Source: DATBLQ01 sp036555325
GTDB lineage: Bacteria; Pseudomonadota; Alphaproteobacteria; Rhizobiales; Aestuariivirgaceae
Length of the DNA: 64,000 nucleotides
Direction: 5' to 3'
Assembly (NCBI GenBank): GCA_036555325.1
Contig: DATBLQ010000039.1
Span: forward strand, 35,432 to 99,431
Shown: piece by piece, positions 42,142-50,907 of the stretch
Layout: each line of letters starts with the position of its first letter
How positions within the stretch are numbered: the stretch's first letter is position 1
Made by a program: the position numbers and the translations under genes
The notes under the pieces: generated by a model
What the model was told of the DNA's origin: nothing
Databases searched by the model: none
Seen by the model: only the letters and a program-made list of their open reading frames with translations

Positions 42142-42432
42142 TCACCAGCCTTTGAAGAATCTCCGAAATTCACCTGGATCGCCGTAGAGCAACCTTGCCT
42201 GCTTCGGCAGACTTTCCTCGCTGACCTGACTGAAGTCAGGATAGGTGACAAGCAGCAGCGGATCTGTAAGCCGGATGTAGATCGTTGTTAGTTCTTGCCC
42301 CTTCTCCAGCCGTGTTGTTCCAACCATCATCATTCCCGGTTGTTTGCCCGAAGCGGTATCCTGGTCGGCAAGCTGTTCAAGCGCATGCGAATAGCTTCTG
42401 TCTCGATAGTCGCGCTTTGCCCATATGGACAT
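42142..42432 (-). CDS. Small hypothetical protein
   Basis: A 96-residue protein starting MSIWAKRDYRDRSYSHALEQ, with SGKQPGMMMVGTTRLEKGQE and ending GEFRRFFKGW. It is mixed hydrophobic and charged, without signal peptide or membrane helix. I do not recognise the family. ATG 42432 is chosen over longer starts up to 42558 because the extra part is unlike the rest. It is convergent with the extensin-family gene, 26 bases away. Confidence 0.5.
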   Translation of the reverse strand: MSIWAKRDYRDRSYSHALEQLADQDTASGKQPGMMMVGTTRLEKGQELTTIYIRLTDPLLLVTYPDFSQVSEESLPKQARLLYGDPGEFRRFFKGW

Positions 42433-42614
42433 CGGTAATGCAGCTGCTCTCGATAACCGCGATCTGACAGCCTGGGCTGCTAAATTTCCCCTGTCAGTGA
42501 GAAAACTCACAAATCTCAACGAGGCAGGACCGAACGCAACAATTTTGGCAGACACCACACTTGGGCTAGAGTTCCTGGGAAGTACGAAACACCTGAGAAT
42601 GTACGGAGCATATG

Positions 42615-42716
42615 ATGAGCAAGTCTCCCCGCATCGTCGCCTGGGCAGCCATTGAGAGTTTCACGATCGGTGGCGAGCAGATCTTCTTCCTGCCCGACGT
42701 CAATCTTGAAAATTGA
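42615..42716 (+). CDS. Possible small ORF just upstream of the tungstate-type permease
   Basis: A 33-codon frame, MSKSPRIVAWAAIESFTIGG through FFLPDVNLEN, with GGAG 6 bases before ATG 42615, ending 5 bases before the permease ATG 42722. Position and codon pattern suggest a real short gene or a leader coupled to the permease; it may also be the remnant of a larger gene. No family recognised. Confidence 0.35.
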   Translation: MSKSPRIVAWAAIESFTIGGEQIFFLPDVNLEN

Positions 42717-42721
42717 TTTCC

Positions 42722-43423
42722 ATGGCTGAGCTGGCGCATGCCCTTCTGGAGGCTCTGCGGCTGCTGGTGACGTTGGATCCTCAGCTCTGGGAGATAATTG
42801 CCCTTTCACTTTTTGTGAGCCTGAGCGCAACCGGTATCGCTTTGCTGTTTGGGATCCCTGTCGCCGGGCTTTTGACCATGGTTCGCTTTCCCGGCCGCGA
42901 ATCCGTAATCGTCCTTTCCAATGCCCTCCTTGGTCTTCCCCCGGTCATAGCTGGTTTGACAGTCTATCTTCTGTTTTCCAGAGCCGGCCCCTTTGGTGCA
43001 ACCGATCTCCTGTTTACGCCAATCGTGATGATCATTGCCCAGGTGATTCTGGCGACACCGATCGTAATTGCCCTCAGCCATCGGTTGCTGGCGATCTATT
43101 GGTCCCGTTATGGCGATGCCTTGAAAATGACGGGAGCATCGCAGACTCGCAGCGGTGCAACTCTTGTCGCGATGGCGAGAGGTGCGCTTGTTACGGTGTT
43201 CTTCACCGCCTTTGGACGCTGCATCGCCGAGGTCGGGGCAATCATGCTGGTGGGAGGCAACATTCGCGGGCACACTCGCACCATGACCACCGCCATTGTA
43301 TTGGAGACCAGCAAAGGAGAGTTCGCTTTGGCCCTCGGCCTGGGCTTGGTGCTGCTGATCTTGACAGTTGGCCTTAGCGCCACTGCATTTTGGCTCGGTC
43401 GCGAGCTCAATCGATCCGCTTGA
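42722..43423 (+). CDS. tupB: Tungstate-type ABC transporter permease
   Basis: A 233-residue, six-helix permease. EALRLLVTLDPQLWEIIALS at the start, ALLGLPPVIAGLTVYLLFSR and FTPIVMIIAQVILATPIVI, then GALVTVFFTAFGRCIAEVGA, follow the TupB/ModB-like pattern; the tungstate-specific group is favoured. TupB normally works with a binding protein (TupA) and an ATPase (TupC), and neither is beside it here, so the gene is either an orphan or its partners are elsewhere. Start ATG 42722 preferred over TTG 42713. Confidence 0.75.
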   Translation: MAELAHALLEALRLLVTLDPQLWEIIALSLFVSLSATGIALLFGIPVAGLLTMVRFPGRESVIVLSNALLGLPPVIAGLTVYLLFSRAGPFGATDLLFTPIVMIIAQVILATPIVIALSHRLLAIYWSRYGDALKMTGASQTRSGATLVAMARGALVTVFFTAFGRCIAEVGAIMLVGGNIRGHTRTMTTAIVLETSKGEFALALGLGLVLLILTVGLSATAFWLGRELNRSA

Positions 43424-43488
43424 CTCTGCTCTGCTCGGTGCCCCGCCACCCTGTTCTGAGAACGAGTCGCTTCCTCCTGATCGGTCAG

Positions 43489-43511
43489 ACAGTTTCCAGT
43501 TATGAAACTGT
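43489..43511. repeat. Perfect 8-base inverted repeat after tupB
   Basis: ACAGTTTC, a 7-base loop, then GAAACTGT. It lies about 65 bases after tupB and 119 bases before the next gene. It could be part of a terminator or a protein-binding site; there is no T-run after it. Confidence 0.3.
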
Positions 43512-43629
43512 TAGGGACCTCGTTTGTTGTCCGTGGATTGACAACCAGAACCCCTTTATGGTGACTGCACCGAGATCTGAGAGCAAATTGCCCGGTTATC
43601 GCCGCCCTAACGGTCATGAGAAAGCTCCC

Positions 43630-44121
43630 ATGATAGTCATGCGTCTGGTCGCCGTACCAATCTTCCTTGGTGCGCTCACGTTGTCCGCAACCGCCGCGAG
43701 CGTATCGAGCTCCCGACAATTATGTATTCGAAGTGCAATGACGGCTGGTGCGGCTGCACTCGGCAATCCAGCCCAGCTCGATAGGCTTTACGAGCGTTAT
43801 TTTGCCGGTGACAAAATCGCTCAGCTGGCCGCCGGCAAGGATTGGAAGCGCTATGACAATGCCCAAAAGAATGCTCAGCGCAATAGAGTGCGGCGAACCG
43901 TTGTTCAGGTGCTTGCGCCCAGCCTATCAAGATACAGCGGCTCACGCGTCAAATTTGTCAGTGAAAGTGGCACCAAAGTAAGAGGCATCCTTACCTCGCG
44001 CAACGGAGAGCGCAGAACCGTGACCTGGGACTTCGCTGGACAGTGCAAATTTATCAACGTCTCAATAGCCGGATTCGGTTCTCTCATCAGCTATGTCGGC
44101 AAAGAGTCGGCGCGCAACTGA
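43630..44121 (+). CDS. Periplasmic MlaC/Ttg2D-like auxiliary protein
   Basis: A 163-residue secreted protein: signal peptide (MIVMRLVAVPIFLGALTLSA), then LDRLYERYFAGDKIAQLAAG, KDWKRYDNAQKNAQ, LAPSLSRYSGSRVKFVSESG, and CKFINVSIAGFGSLISYVG. The order matches MlaC proteins, which carry phospholipids between membranes, with a shorter length than usual (about 200). No mla ABC genes are adjacent. Start ATG 43630 or 43639. Confidence 0.6.
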   Translation: MIVMRLVAVPIFLGALTLSATAASVSSSRQLCIRSAMTAGAAALGNPAQLDRLYERYFAGDKIAQLAAGKDWKRYDNAQKNAQRNRVRRTVVQVLAPSLSRYSGSRVKFVSESGTKVRGILTSRNGERRTVTWDFAGQCKFINVSIAGFGSLISYVGKESARN

Positions 44122-44352
44122 TCAACGCTAGTCCCGATCCAATCAACTTGGACTCAGAGCGTCCCTGCACATGTGGGCAGCGGAAAGGTCAATGCGCGAC
44201 CGTGCTGCAGTTACCGGTCGTAGCTTTTGCAAATCCCGATGCCAAAAAAGAACGGCTGCCCATCAACGTTTGATTGGGCACTTGCCTATTTGCCGTGACG
44301 GTAATGGTCACAACGCAGGCGGTCGCCTCATCAAGACCGCCGCACAGCAATG

Positions 44353-44715
44353 TCAGAATGATGCCATGATCCGCTGCCGCGTCTCCATGATGAGCGCATC
44401 ATATTGTCGGAGCTGCTTGGCATTGAGGATCTTCTGGACAGCTGAGCGTTCGCGGGCAGCGTTTTCCAACAGCTCCGATGAAGCCTGCTGTAATAAGGCC
44501 ATTTCCGGTTTGGCGTTCGGATCGATGCCATATTTCTTGAATATGCGGTTCCGCCGGCTGCGACTTTCGGAAAGCACTTTCTGCATTTCCTCTTTTTGCG
44601 TGCCGGCAAGCTGAAGATTCTGGATTACGTTGACGTCGTAGATCGATGCCGTCGCCATTTCGGCTTGCATCCAAACCGCGAAGCATATCCCGAGCAGTAG
44701 CGTCACGAACCTCAT
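44353..44715 (-). CDS. Small periplasmic helical protein, Spy/CpxP-like
   Basis: A 120-residue protein with signal peptide (MRFVTLLLGICFAVWMQAEM) followed by a helical, charged body. LAGTQKEEMQKVLSESRSRR and LNAKQLRQYDALIMETRQRI resemble the LTxxQ-type repeats of Spy/CpxP stress chaperones. ATG 44715 has AAGGAT upstream. It has no obvious operon partner; it may be an envelope-stress protein. Confidence 0.6.
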   Translation of the reverse strand: MRFVTLLLGICFAVWMQAEMATASIYDVNVIQNLQLAGTQKEEMQKVLSESRSRRNRIFKKYGIDPNAKPEMALLQQASSELLENAARERSAVQKILNAKQLRQYDALIMETRQRIMASF

Positions 44716-44955
44716 CGACCGGATCCTTTCAAATTGTTGAGTCCTTTGGGAGAGCTGAGGCCCTATGCCCGAAGGCCACCGTACATGATTCCACCCTCGT
44801 CATCGCTCCAGGCTGTTGGCAGTCTACGGATTATTTTTTCAGGCGTTGCTTTTGTGCAACCATGCCTCGCCCGAAAGGCTGCACTTGGTGAAGCTCGCTC
44901 GGTTGCAAGCAGATCATGCTCGGATATCAATCAGAAGGCGGGCATCGTTTCCTCT

Positions 44956-45306
44956 CTAGCGTGGCTCCCCCGCCTCTTCGTTCACAACCAACCGCAGCTC
45001 CATGTTGCTGATCAATTGCTGTCGCATCTGTTCGACCTGATTGAGCGCAGCACTGCTCTGCTTGAGAGTGCTCCAGTTCGAGCCGAAGCCTACGATACCG
45101 AACAGAAGCAAGCTGATCGCACACAAGATCGCTAGTGGGCCGGGATTGACAACTCCTAGCGCAAGGCTCGCTGCCAGCAGCACGCCCGAGATGATTGCTC
45201 CCTTGCAGATGAAAATAACCTTTCGGCAATTCTCGATGGTTGCTGCAAGCCGCTCGATTTGGTCCTCCAGACGGGCTATCTCATCGCTCGCATGAATGTT
45301 CGCCAT
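44956..45306 (-). CDS. Small membrane protein with flanking coiled coils
   Basis: A 116-residue protein: a charged N-terminal helix (DEIARLEDQIERLAATIENC), two hydrophobic segments (IISGVLLAASLALGVVN and LAILCAISLLLFGIVGFG), and a second helical stretch (ALNQVEQMRQQLISNMELR). No family recognised. Divergent from the cysteine-synthase-like gene with about 105 bases between. Confidence 0.65.
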   Translation of the reverse strand: MANIHASDEIARLEDQIERLAATIENCRKVIFICKGAIISGVLLAASLALGVVNPGPLAILCAISLLLFGIVGFGSNWSTLKQSSAALNQVEQMRQQLISNMELRLVVNEEAGEPR

Positions 45307-45411
45307 TGGATGTCAAACCGGCACGGTCATTGGTTTTTAGGCCGAAGCTGCTACGATAGAACACAACTGGGTTTGCGGTCATCAGATGCATCCGACGATC
45401 CTCAAGACAAA

Positions 45412-46419
45412 ATGAAACGCAAGGACGGTCGGCCTTTGCCTGAACGCTCACAGGTCGCTCCCTCGATCGTGGACGTAATCGGCAACACGCCGGTCGTTGC
45501 GCTCAACCGGCTGACGCGAAACCTGTCCGGCCGCATCGTAGCCAAACTCGACTATTTGAACCCCGGCTTTTCCAAGAAAGACCGCATCGCGAAGGAAATA
45601 ATCGACGAGGCGCTTGCCATGGGCAAGCTTCGCCCGGGCCAACCGGTTGTCGAACTGACCAGCGGAAATACGGGAACGGGATTAGCAATCGTCTGCGCTG
45701 TACGTGGCCATCCATTTACCGCCGTCATGTCCGACGGGAATACCTCTGAACGCGCCCGAATGATGCAAGCGCTTGGAGCACGGGTCGTACTGGTGCCCCA
45801 AGCCAAGGTTTCACATCCGGGGCAGGTCAGTGGTGAAGATTTGGCCCTGGTCGATATCCGCGCTCGCGAACTGACCGAGGAGCAAGGCGCATTCAGAGTT
45901 GATCAGTTCGCACGCGATCTAAATCGGCTCGCTCATGAACGCCACACGGGACCCGAGCTTCTGCGCCAAACCGGTGGCCAGATTGACGCCTTCTGTGATT
46001 TTGTCGGCACCGGGGGGACCTATGCAGGTATCACCACCGCACTAAAGAAGAACCGCTCGTCCATACGTTGCTACATTGTTGAGCCGAGCGATGCCGCGGT
46101 GCTTGCCGGCGAAGCGCTCCGCAATGCACATCATCGCATCCAGGGCGGTGGTTACGGAATGTCCAAACTTGATCTGCTGGCTGGCGTACCGGTTGATGGC
46201 TATCTGAAGGTGGCCGATGAAGACGCCGTGGAGAGCGCCCGGCAGCTCGCTCGTCATGAAGGAATCTTTGCCGGCTTTTCCTCCGGCGCCGTTGTTGCAG
46301 CAGCACTTCAGCTTCTGAAAACCGTGCATTCAGGGCAAACTATCGCGGTCGTTCTCGCCGATTCCGGACTGAAGTACCTGAGCACCAACCTCTGGGACGA
46401 CTTCAAAGTCTCGGCGTAA
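45412..46419 (+). CDS. PLP-dependent cysteine-synthase-family enzyme
   Basis: A 335-residue fold-type II PLP enzyme. VIGNTPVVALNRLTRNLSG at the start, the catalytic-lysine region NPGFSKKDRIAKEII (family: NPxGSxKDR), the substrate-binding TSGNTGTGLAIV and the PLP-phosphate FVGTGGTYAGI are all visible. Family members make cysteine, cystathionine or other amino acids. The usual GS before KD is FS here, which may mean a non-standard substrate. It is the first gene of a run of nitrogen-metabolism genes. Start ATG 45412; an upstream extension has no support. Confidence 0.85.
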   Translation: MKRKDGRPLPERSQVAPSIVDVIGNTPVVALNRLTRNLSGRIVAKLDYLNPGFSKKDRIAKEIIDEALAMGKLRPGQPVVELTSGNTGTGLAIVCAVRGHPFTAVMSDGNTSERARMMQALGARVVLVPQAKVSHPGQVSGEDLALVDIRARELTEEQGAFRVDQFARDLNRLAHERHTGPELLRQTGGQIDAFCDFVGTGGTYAGITTALKKNRSSIRCYIVEPSDAAVLAGEALRNAHHRIQGGGYGMSKLDLLAGVPVDGYLKVADEDAVESARQLARHEGIFAGFSSGAVVAAALQLLKTVHSGQTIAVVLADSGLKYLSTNLWDDFKVSA

Positions 46420-46476
46420 GATCAACTGCTCTTCGGTCAGAAAAGCCGAGCGACCCTGAGGACAAAGGAGACGGAT

Positions 46477-47790
46477 GTGCATCGGGACGACCATGTAATG
46501 TTCTGCTATTGCGATATTGCCGGCCAGGTGCGCGGCAAGGGTTTTCCCGCCAGGAATCTGGAGTCCCGCTTGTCTCGTGGAATCGCCTGGACGCCCACCA
46601 ACCTCCTCATCAGCGCTTTCGGTCCAATCGCCGATAGTCCCTTCGGATCCTGGGGCGATTTGGTCCTCATGCCTGATCCGGCAACCAGGGTCGAGGTCGA
46701 TTTTGGCGATGGTTCGCCGGGCGAGCACTTCTATCTGGGTGACCTTCTCAACACCGATTGCACGCCGTGGGAGTGTTGCCCGCGCACGTTTCTTAAGAGT
46801 GCCCTAAACGCGCTCAAGGCCGAAACCGGACTAGAGGTCGCTGCAGCGCTGGAGCAGGAGTTTGTCTATTCCGGTGCCGAGGCAAATGCAGCATCCTCTT
46901 ATAACCTGGCGTCCGTGCGCCGACATGGTCAGTTCGGGGGCGCGTTCCTCCATGCGCTGCGCATGGCCGGAATTGATATCGATTCCTATCTGCCTGAGTA
47001 CGGCACTCGACAATATGAGGTCACATACCGGCCGGGGCCGCCGGTGCGGGCCGCCGATCATGCCCTGATCATTCGCGAGATCGCCCGCGCAACCGCGCAC
47101 CGGCTTGGTCACCGAGTGTCGTTCGCGCCCATGGTGGCGAGCGAGGGCATTGGCAATGGCGTTCATATTCACATGAGCCTTCAAGATGAACATGGTCGTC
47201 CGGTGACCTATGATGCATCGAGCAGCTACGGCCTCTCGCCGATTGCTGGACAATTCATCGCCGGCATCACGCGCCACATGCCCGCGCTGTGCGCCGTCAC
47301 GGCTCCGAGTCTGGTGTCCTACCTGCGACTCACGCCGCACCGCTGGAGCGCCTCCTACAACAATCTCGGCTTTCGCGATCGCGAGGCGGGAGTTCGTATC
47401 GCCCCGGTTTTTGAGACACCGGGATCGAAGCCAGCCGAGCAGTATAATTTTGAATACCGCGCCGCCGATGCGGCATCCAATCCCTATTTGGCCCTCGCCG
47501 TCCTCGTCTATGCCGGTCTGGAAGGAATCCGGCGTAAACTTCCTGTTCCCCAAGTAACCGAATCCGATCCTGCAAACCTTGCCGCGGAGGACCTTCGCCG
47601 CTTAGGCATTGCTCGTCTCCCGCAATCGCTTCCCGATGCGCTTCACGCGCTGGAGGCTGACGCGACGGTCAAGAGCTGGTTTCCGCCTCGGCTATTCGAC
47701 GTCTATCTGCGCTGCAAGCGGTGGGAAATCGATTTCCTTGGCAAGTTACCCCTGGAGGAACAGTGTCGCCGATACGTGGAGGTCTATTGA
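46477..47790 (+). CDS. Glutamine-synthetase-like ATP-dependent ligase
   Basis: A 437-residue protein of the GlnA/PuuA superfamily. EQEFVYSGAEA gives metal ligands, GNGVHIHMSL the conserved nucleotide-metal histidine strand, LTPHRWSASYNN and EYRAADAASNPYLALAVL the C-terminal signature. The short N-terminal beta-grasp domain (RGKGFPARNL) is like gamma-glutamylpolyamine synthetases and other non-canonical members. Start GTG 46477 has AAGGAG at 46465-46470. Given the aminotransferase and amidohydrolase genes beside it, it probably glutamylates an amine for breakdown or makes an amide. Confidence 0.85.
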   Translation: MHRDDHVMFCYCDIAGQVRGKGFPARNLESRLSRGIAWTPTNLLISAFGPIADSPFGSWGDLVLMPDPATRVEVDFGDGSPGEHFYLGDLLNTDCTPWECCPRTFLKSALNALKAETGLEVAAALEQEFVYSGAEANAASSYNLASVRRHGQFGGAFLHALRMAGIDIDSYLPEYGTRQYEVTYRPGPPVRAADHALIIREIARATAHRLGHRVSFAPMVASEGIGNGVHIHMSLQDEHGRPVTYDASSSYGLSPIAGQFIAGITRHMPALCAVTAPSLVSYLRLTPHRWSASYNNLGFRDREAGVRIAPVFETPGSKPAEQYNFEYRAADAASNPYLALAVLVYAGLEGIRRKLPVPQVTESDPANLAAEDLRRLGIARLPQSLPDALHALEADATVKSWFPPRLFDVYLRCKRWEIDFLGKLPLEEQCRRYVEVY

Positions 47791-47809
47791 TGCGATATTT
47801 CCGATCCAG

Positions 47810-49138
47810 CTACCACCCCGCATAGCTGGCGATTGCAGCGTCGGAGACCCTGCCGGCTTCGACGTCTTCGAGCGCCTGATCGATGATGTTTAACCCTTCC
47901 TCCGCTTCTGCTTCGCTCAGGATAAGAGGCGGAGTGAGCTCAAGAACATTTGAGTGGTGACCGACATAGAACAAGGCGGCACCAAGCTCTGAGGCCCTGT
48001 AGACGACCTTGGCACAGGCCCTCTTCGCCGGCGCGCGACTGCTGCGGTCTTCTACTAGATCGACGCCGATAACAAGGCCACGGCCGCGCACATCTCCGAT
48101 GAGCGGATGCTTGTTCGACATCCTTCTCAGGCCGTCAGCCAGTTGGCGACCCCGAACGGCGGCATTCTCAATAAGCTTGTCCGACTGAATGGTCTTTACC
48201 ACTGCCCGTCCCGCCGCTGCAGCCACGGGATTTCCCGACAATGTGGTCACCGTCAGTCCAAGCCTGTGATCCAGTATCTCGGCTGGCCCGATGACGGCGG
48301 AGAGAGGCAGGCCGCCGCCGATCGCCTTCCCCATCGAGACGATGTCGGGCACGATACCCTCGGCATCGAATGCGTTCATGAATCCTGTCCTTCCAAGCCC
48401 GACTTTGACTTCATCGCAGATCAGCAGAATGCCCCGGCTGCGGCACAATTCGCTCAAGCCCTTGAGAAAACCTGGGGGCGGCACGATGTCGCCTGCATCG
48501 CACATGATTGGTTCGAGGAACACACCCGCCACCTGCGCCGGAGGCGCAATCGTCTCGAGGAGGTAGGAGAAATAATCGAGCACCTGCTGGCTCACGTTTC
48601 CAGCGAACGGCGGACGATAGGGATCGGGATACGGCACATAGATTTGGCCGGGCCGCGATGAGGGAACACTGTTGAGCTGCTGGGAGCTATATCCCGAAAG
48701 AGCGAGGCTTCCGGTTAATCCTCCATGCGTTCCGCCGATGAAGGAGACGAACCTGGACTTTCCGGTGGCGGCGGTGATCGCCCGAGCCAATGCATCGTTT
48801 GCATCCGACCCGCAATGGCCGAACCAAACTCGACGCTCTCCCCTGCCCGGGACGATAGCGAGAAGCTCCTCGGCAAGCCCCACCGCTTCGGCGTTGGTCG
48901 TACTGATGTTGCTTATCGATGCCATGTCGCCCACCGCACGGCGTACGGCCTCAACCACGGCTGGATGGGCATAACCGAGACCAGCAGCACCCCAGCTGCC
49001 GGAGAGATCCAAAATTCTGCGGCCGTCCTCGCTGATCAGATACGAACCCTCCCCCCGAGCCACCGCAAAAGGAAAGAACCGCAGCTTGTTCGTTTCGGCG
49101 ATGACCCGCCGCTCGCGCTCTTCAAGGCTCGGTGCCAA
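47810..49138 (-). CDS. Class III PLP-dependent aminotransferase
   Basis: A 442-residue aminotransferase: FGHCGSDANDALARAI, the SFIGGTHGGLTGS region, LLICDEVKVGLGRTGFM (most relatives have DEVQTGFGRTG), PLP-lysine in SMGKAIGGGLPLSAV, and TTLSGNPVAAAAG near the C-terminal half. Family members handle gamma-aminobutyrate, beta-alanine, taurine, ornithine and similar omega-amines. The Lys-Val in place of Gln-Thr in the DEV motif may shift specificity. TTG 49138 start with GGGAGA about 10 bases upstream. Divergent from the amidohydrolase-family gene, convergent with the ligase gene. Confidence 0.9.
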   Translation of the reverse strand: MAPSLEERERRVIAETNKLRFFPFAVARGEGSYLISEDGRRILDLSGSWGAAGLGYAHPAVVEAVRRAVGDMASISNISTTNAEAVGLAEELLAIVPGRGERRVWFGHCGSDANDALARAITAATGKSRFVSFIGGTHGGLTGSLALSGYSSQQLNSVPSSRPGQIYVPYPDPYRPPFAGNVSQQVLDYFSYLLETIAPPAQVAGVFLEPIMCDAGDIVPPPGFLKGLSELCRSRGILLICDEVKVGLGRTGFMNAFDAEGIVPDIVSMGKAIGGGLPLSAVIGPAEILDHRLGLTVTTLSGNPVAAAAGRAVVKTIQSDKLIENAAVRGRQLADGLRRMSNKHPLIGDVRGRGLVIGVDLVEDRSSRAPAKRACAKVVYRASELGAALFYVGHHSNVLELTPPLILSEAEAEEGLNIIDQALEDVEAGRVSDAAIASYAGW

Positions 49139-49334
49139 CGCTAGATTTCTCCCACTGCCTGAATCCGGATACTAACCAATCGTGCGCGAACGCTCTAGAG
49201 TGGCGTTCTTGCTGCTGTGCCGGATTGGCGGTAGTGTGCAGGCCGGTCGGGCAAAGTGCCAGGGTCGCGTTTCAGACGGCCGAGATAATATGGAAGGTCC
49301 GATCCGGCACACGCTCGCGAGGGAGGGCGAGGAC

Positions 49335-50186
49335 GTGCAGAAGAATGCGCCAGTCGTCGAGCCGTGGATCGCTCACGGCGAGCCACAGCCTTTCGCCACC
49401 GTGAATCCGCATGGCAAGAGCCGAGCAATCTTGGCCTGCGACCACGCCAGTGACTATATTCCGTCCCGCTTGGGAAACCTTGGTCTCGGGCCTGAGGACC
49501 GCAAAAGACATATCGCCTGGGATATCGGCGCAGCGGAGGTCGCCCACGCGCTCTCAAGCCATCTCGATGCGCCGCTGATCTTGAGTGGCTATTCAAGGCT
49601 GGTCGTTGACTGCAACCGCCCCTTGAATGTCCCCGATGCGTTCGCCGAACTGAGTGAAGACACCTCGATTCCCGGTAACATCGGCATAAGCGTAGCTGAA
49701 AAGACCGAGCGTGCGTCTACCTTTTTCTGGCCCTATCACGATGCGCTGCATCAGCTCATCGAGTCGCGTCTGCGAAACAGCACCTTGCCGGTGCTGGTTG
49801 GCGTGCATTCCTTCACCCCGGTCTACCGAGGCGTATCGCGCCCCTGGCACGTCGGTGTCCACTATCGGCTCGATGCGCGCGCCGCCATCGTCGCCCTTGC
49901 TGCCCTGCGTCGCGACCCTCAATTGACCGTTGGTGAGAATGAGCCTTACAAGGTTACACTCGATGGAGACTACACTGCTCCCGTCCACGCCGAGCGCCGC
50001 GGCATGCCCTATGTGTTGTTCGAGATTCGCCAGGATCTCATTGCCTCCACGACAGGCGCTCAGGCCTGGGCCAGGCGCTTGGCGGAGGTGCTGAAGCTCG
50101 TTCTCGACCAAAAGAGCCTCAACAGCCTTGCTGCGCCTGCGCGAGACGTCTTTGAGCCACGCTACAAAATTGGAGTCGCACCATGA
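49335..50186 (+). CDS. N-formylglutamate amidohydrolase family protein
   Basis: A 283-residue hydrolase with ILACDHASDYIPSRLGNLGL, RHIAWDIGAAEVAHAL, SRLVVDCNRPLN, VGVHSFTPVYRG and VLFEIRQDLI, all typical of the family (HutG-like, possibly zinc-dependent). The family cleaves N-formylglutamate or similar amides. Start GTG 49335 has GGGAGGG and GAGG just upstream; frames from 49182 would add a segment without family match. It overlaps the isochorismatase gene by 4 bases (ATGA). Confidence 0.85.
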   Translation: MQKNAPVVEPWIAHGEPQPFATVNPHGKSRAILACDHASDYIPSRLGNLGLGPEDRKRHIAWDIGAAEVAHALSSHLDAPLILSGYSRLVVDCNRPLNVPDAFAELSEDTSIPGNIGISVAEKTERASTFFWPYHDALHQLIESRLRNSTLPVLVGVHSFTPVYRGVSRPWHVGVHYRLDARAAIVALAALRRDPQLTVGENEPYKVTLDGDYTAPVHAERRGMPYVLFEIRQDLIASTTGAQAWARRLAEVLKLVLDQKSLNSLAAPARDVFEPRYKIGVAP

Positions 50187-50857
50187 AGCGAAGCGAGATC
50201 GATGCCCTTCCGCTGAAAGGCGATATATCTTTTCGCGAAAGAGAAATTGAACAGGGTCGTACAGCTCTGCTCATCATCGACTTGCAGAAGGGAGAATACA
50301 ACCCCGAAAAGATCAAGGCCGAACCGGAACACGCCTATTTCTGGGAGCGCCTGGCCAAGATCGTTATTCCCAATGGGCAAAAGCTGTTGGCCGCTTGCCG
50401 TCGCAGCGGCGTTGAAGTGCTTTTCACCACCGTAGAGTGCTACACTCTCGACGGCCGTGACCGTAGCCTCGATTACAAGGTGTCGGGAATCTTCGCCGCC
50501 AAGGGCTCCTGGGAAGCAGCGGTTATCGACGAGCTCAAGCCGCTCCCCAACGAGATCGTAATTCCGAAAATGTCCTCAAGCGTATTCATGTCGACCAACA
50601 TCGAATACGTATTGCGCAACTTGGGGATCGAGTACCTGATGGTGATGGGCGTCGTGACCGACCAATGCGTGGAGTCGGCCGTGCGTGACGCTTGCGACCT
50701 GGGTTTCCTCGTAACGTTGATCGAAGATGCCTGTGCGACGATGACACAGGAACGGCATGATGCGACCTTGAGGGCGATCAAGGGCTATTGCCGACAGCGC
50801 AAGTCAGATCAGGTTCTGAGTGAGCTGCAGAATTGGCGTAAGGAGGCTGCCGAGTAG
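50183..50857 (+). CDS. Isochorismatase-family cysteine hydrolase
   Basis: A 224-residue hydrolase with the catalytic triad visible: Asp in LLIIDLQKGEY, Lys in VIPKMSSSVF, Cys in GVVTDQCVESAVRDACDLG. The family covers nicotinamidase, N-carbamoylsarcosine amidase and ureidoacrylate amidase, so an amide substrate is likely. It is translationally coupled to the amidohydrolase before it and followed within 50 bases by the binding-protein gene, so the three likely share a transcript. Confidence 0.88.
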   Translation: MKRSEIDALPLKGDISFREREIEQGRTALLIIDLQKGEYNPEKIKAEPEHAYFWERLAKIVIPNGQKLLAACRRSGVEVLFTTVECYTLDGRDRSLDYKVSGIFAAKGSWEAAVIDELKPLPNEIVIPKMSSSVFMSTNIEYVLRNLGIEYLMVMGVVTDQCVESAVRDACDLGFLVTLIEDACATMTQERHDATLRAIKGYCRQRKSDQVLSELQNWRKEAAE

Positions 50858-50907
50858 CTTTGCAAGAGAGACCTCGAACATTTTGTCCAATCTAAAGGGG
50901 AGACGCA

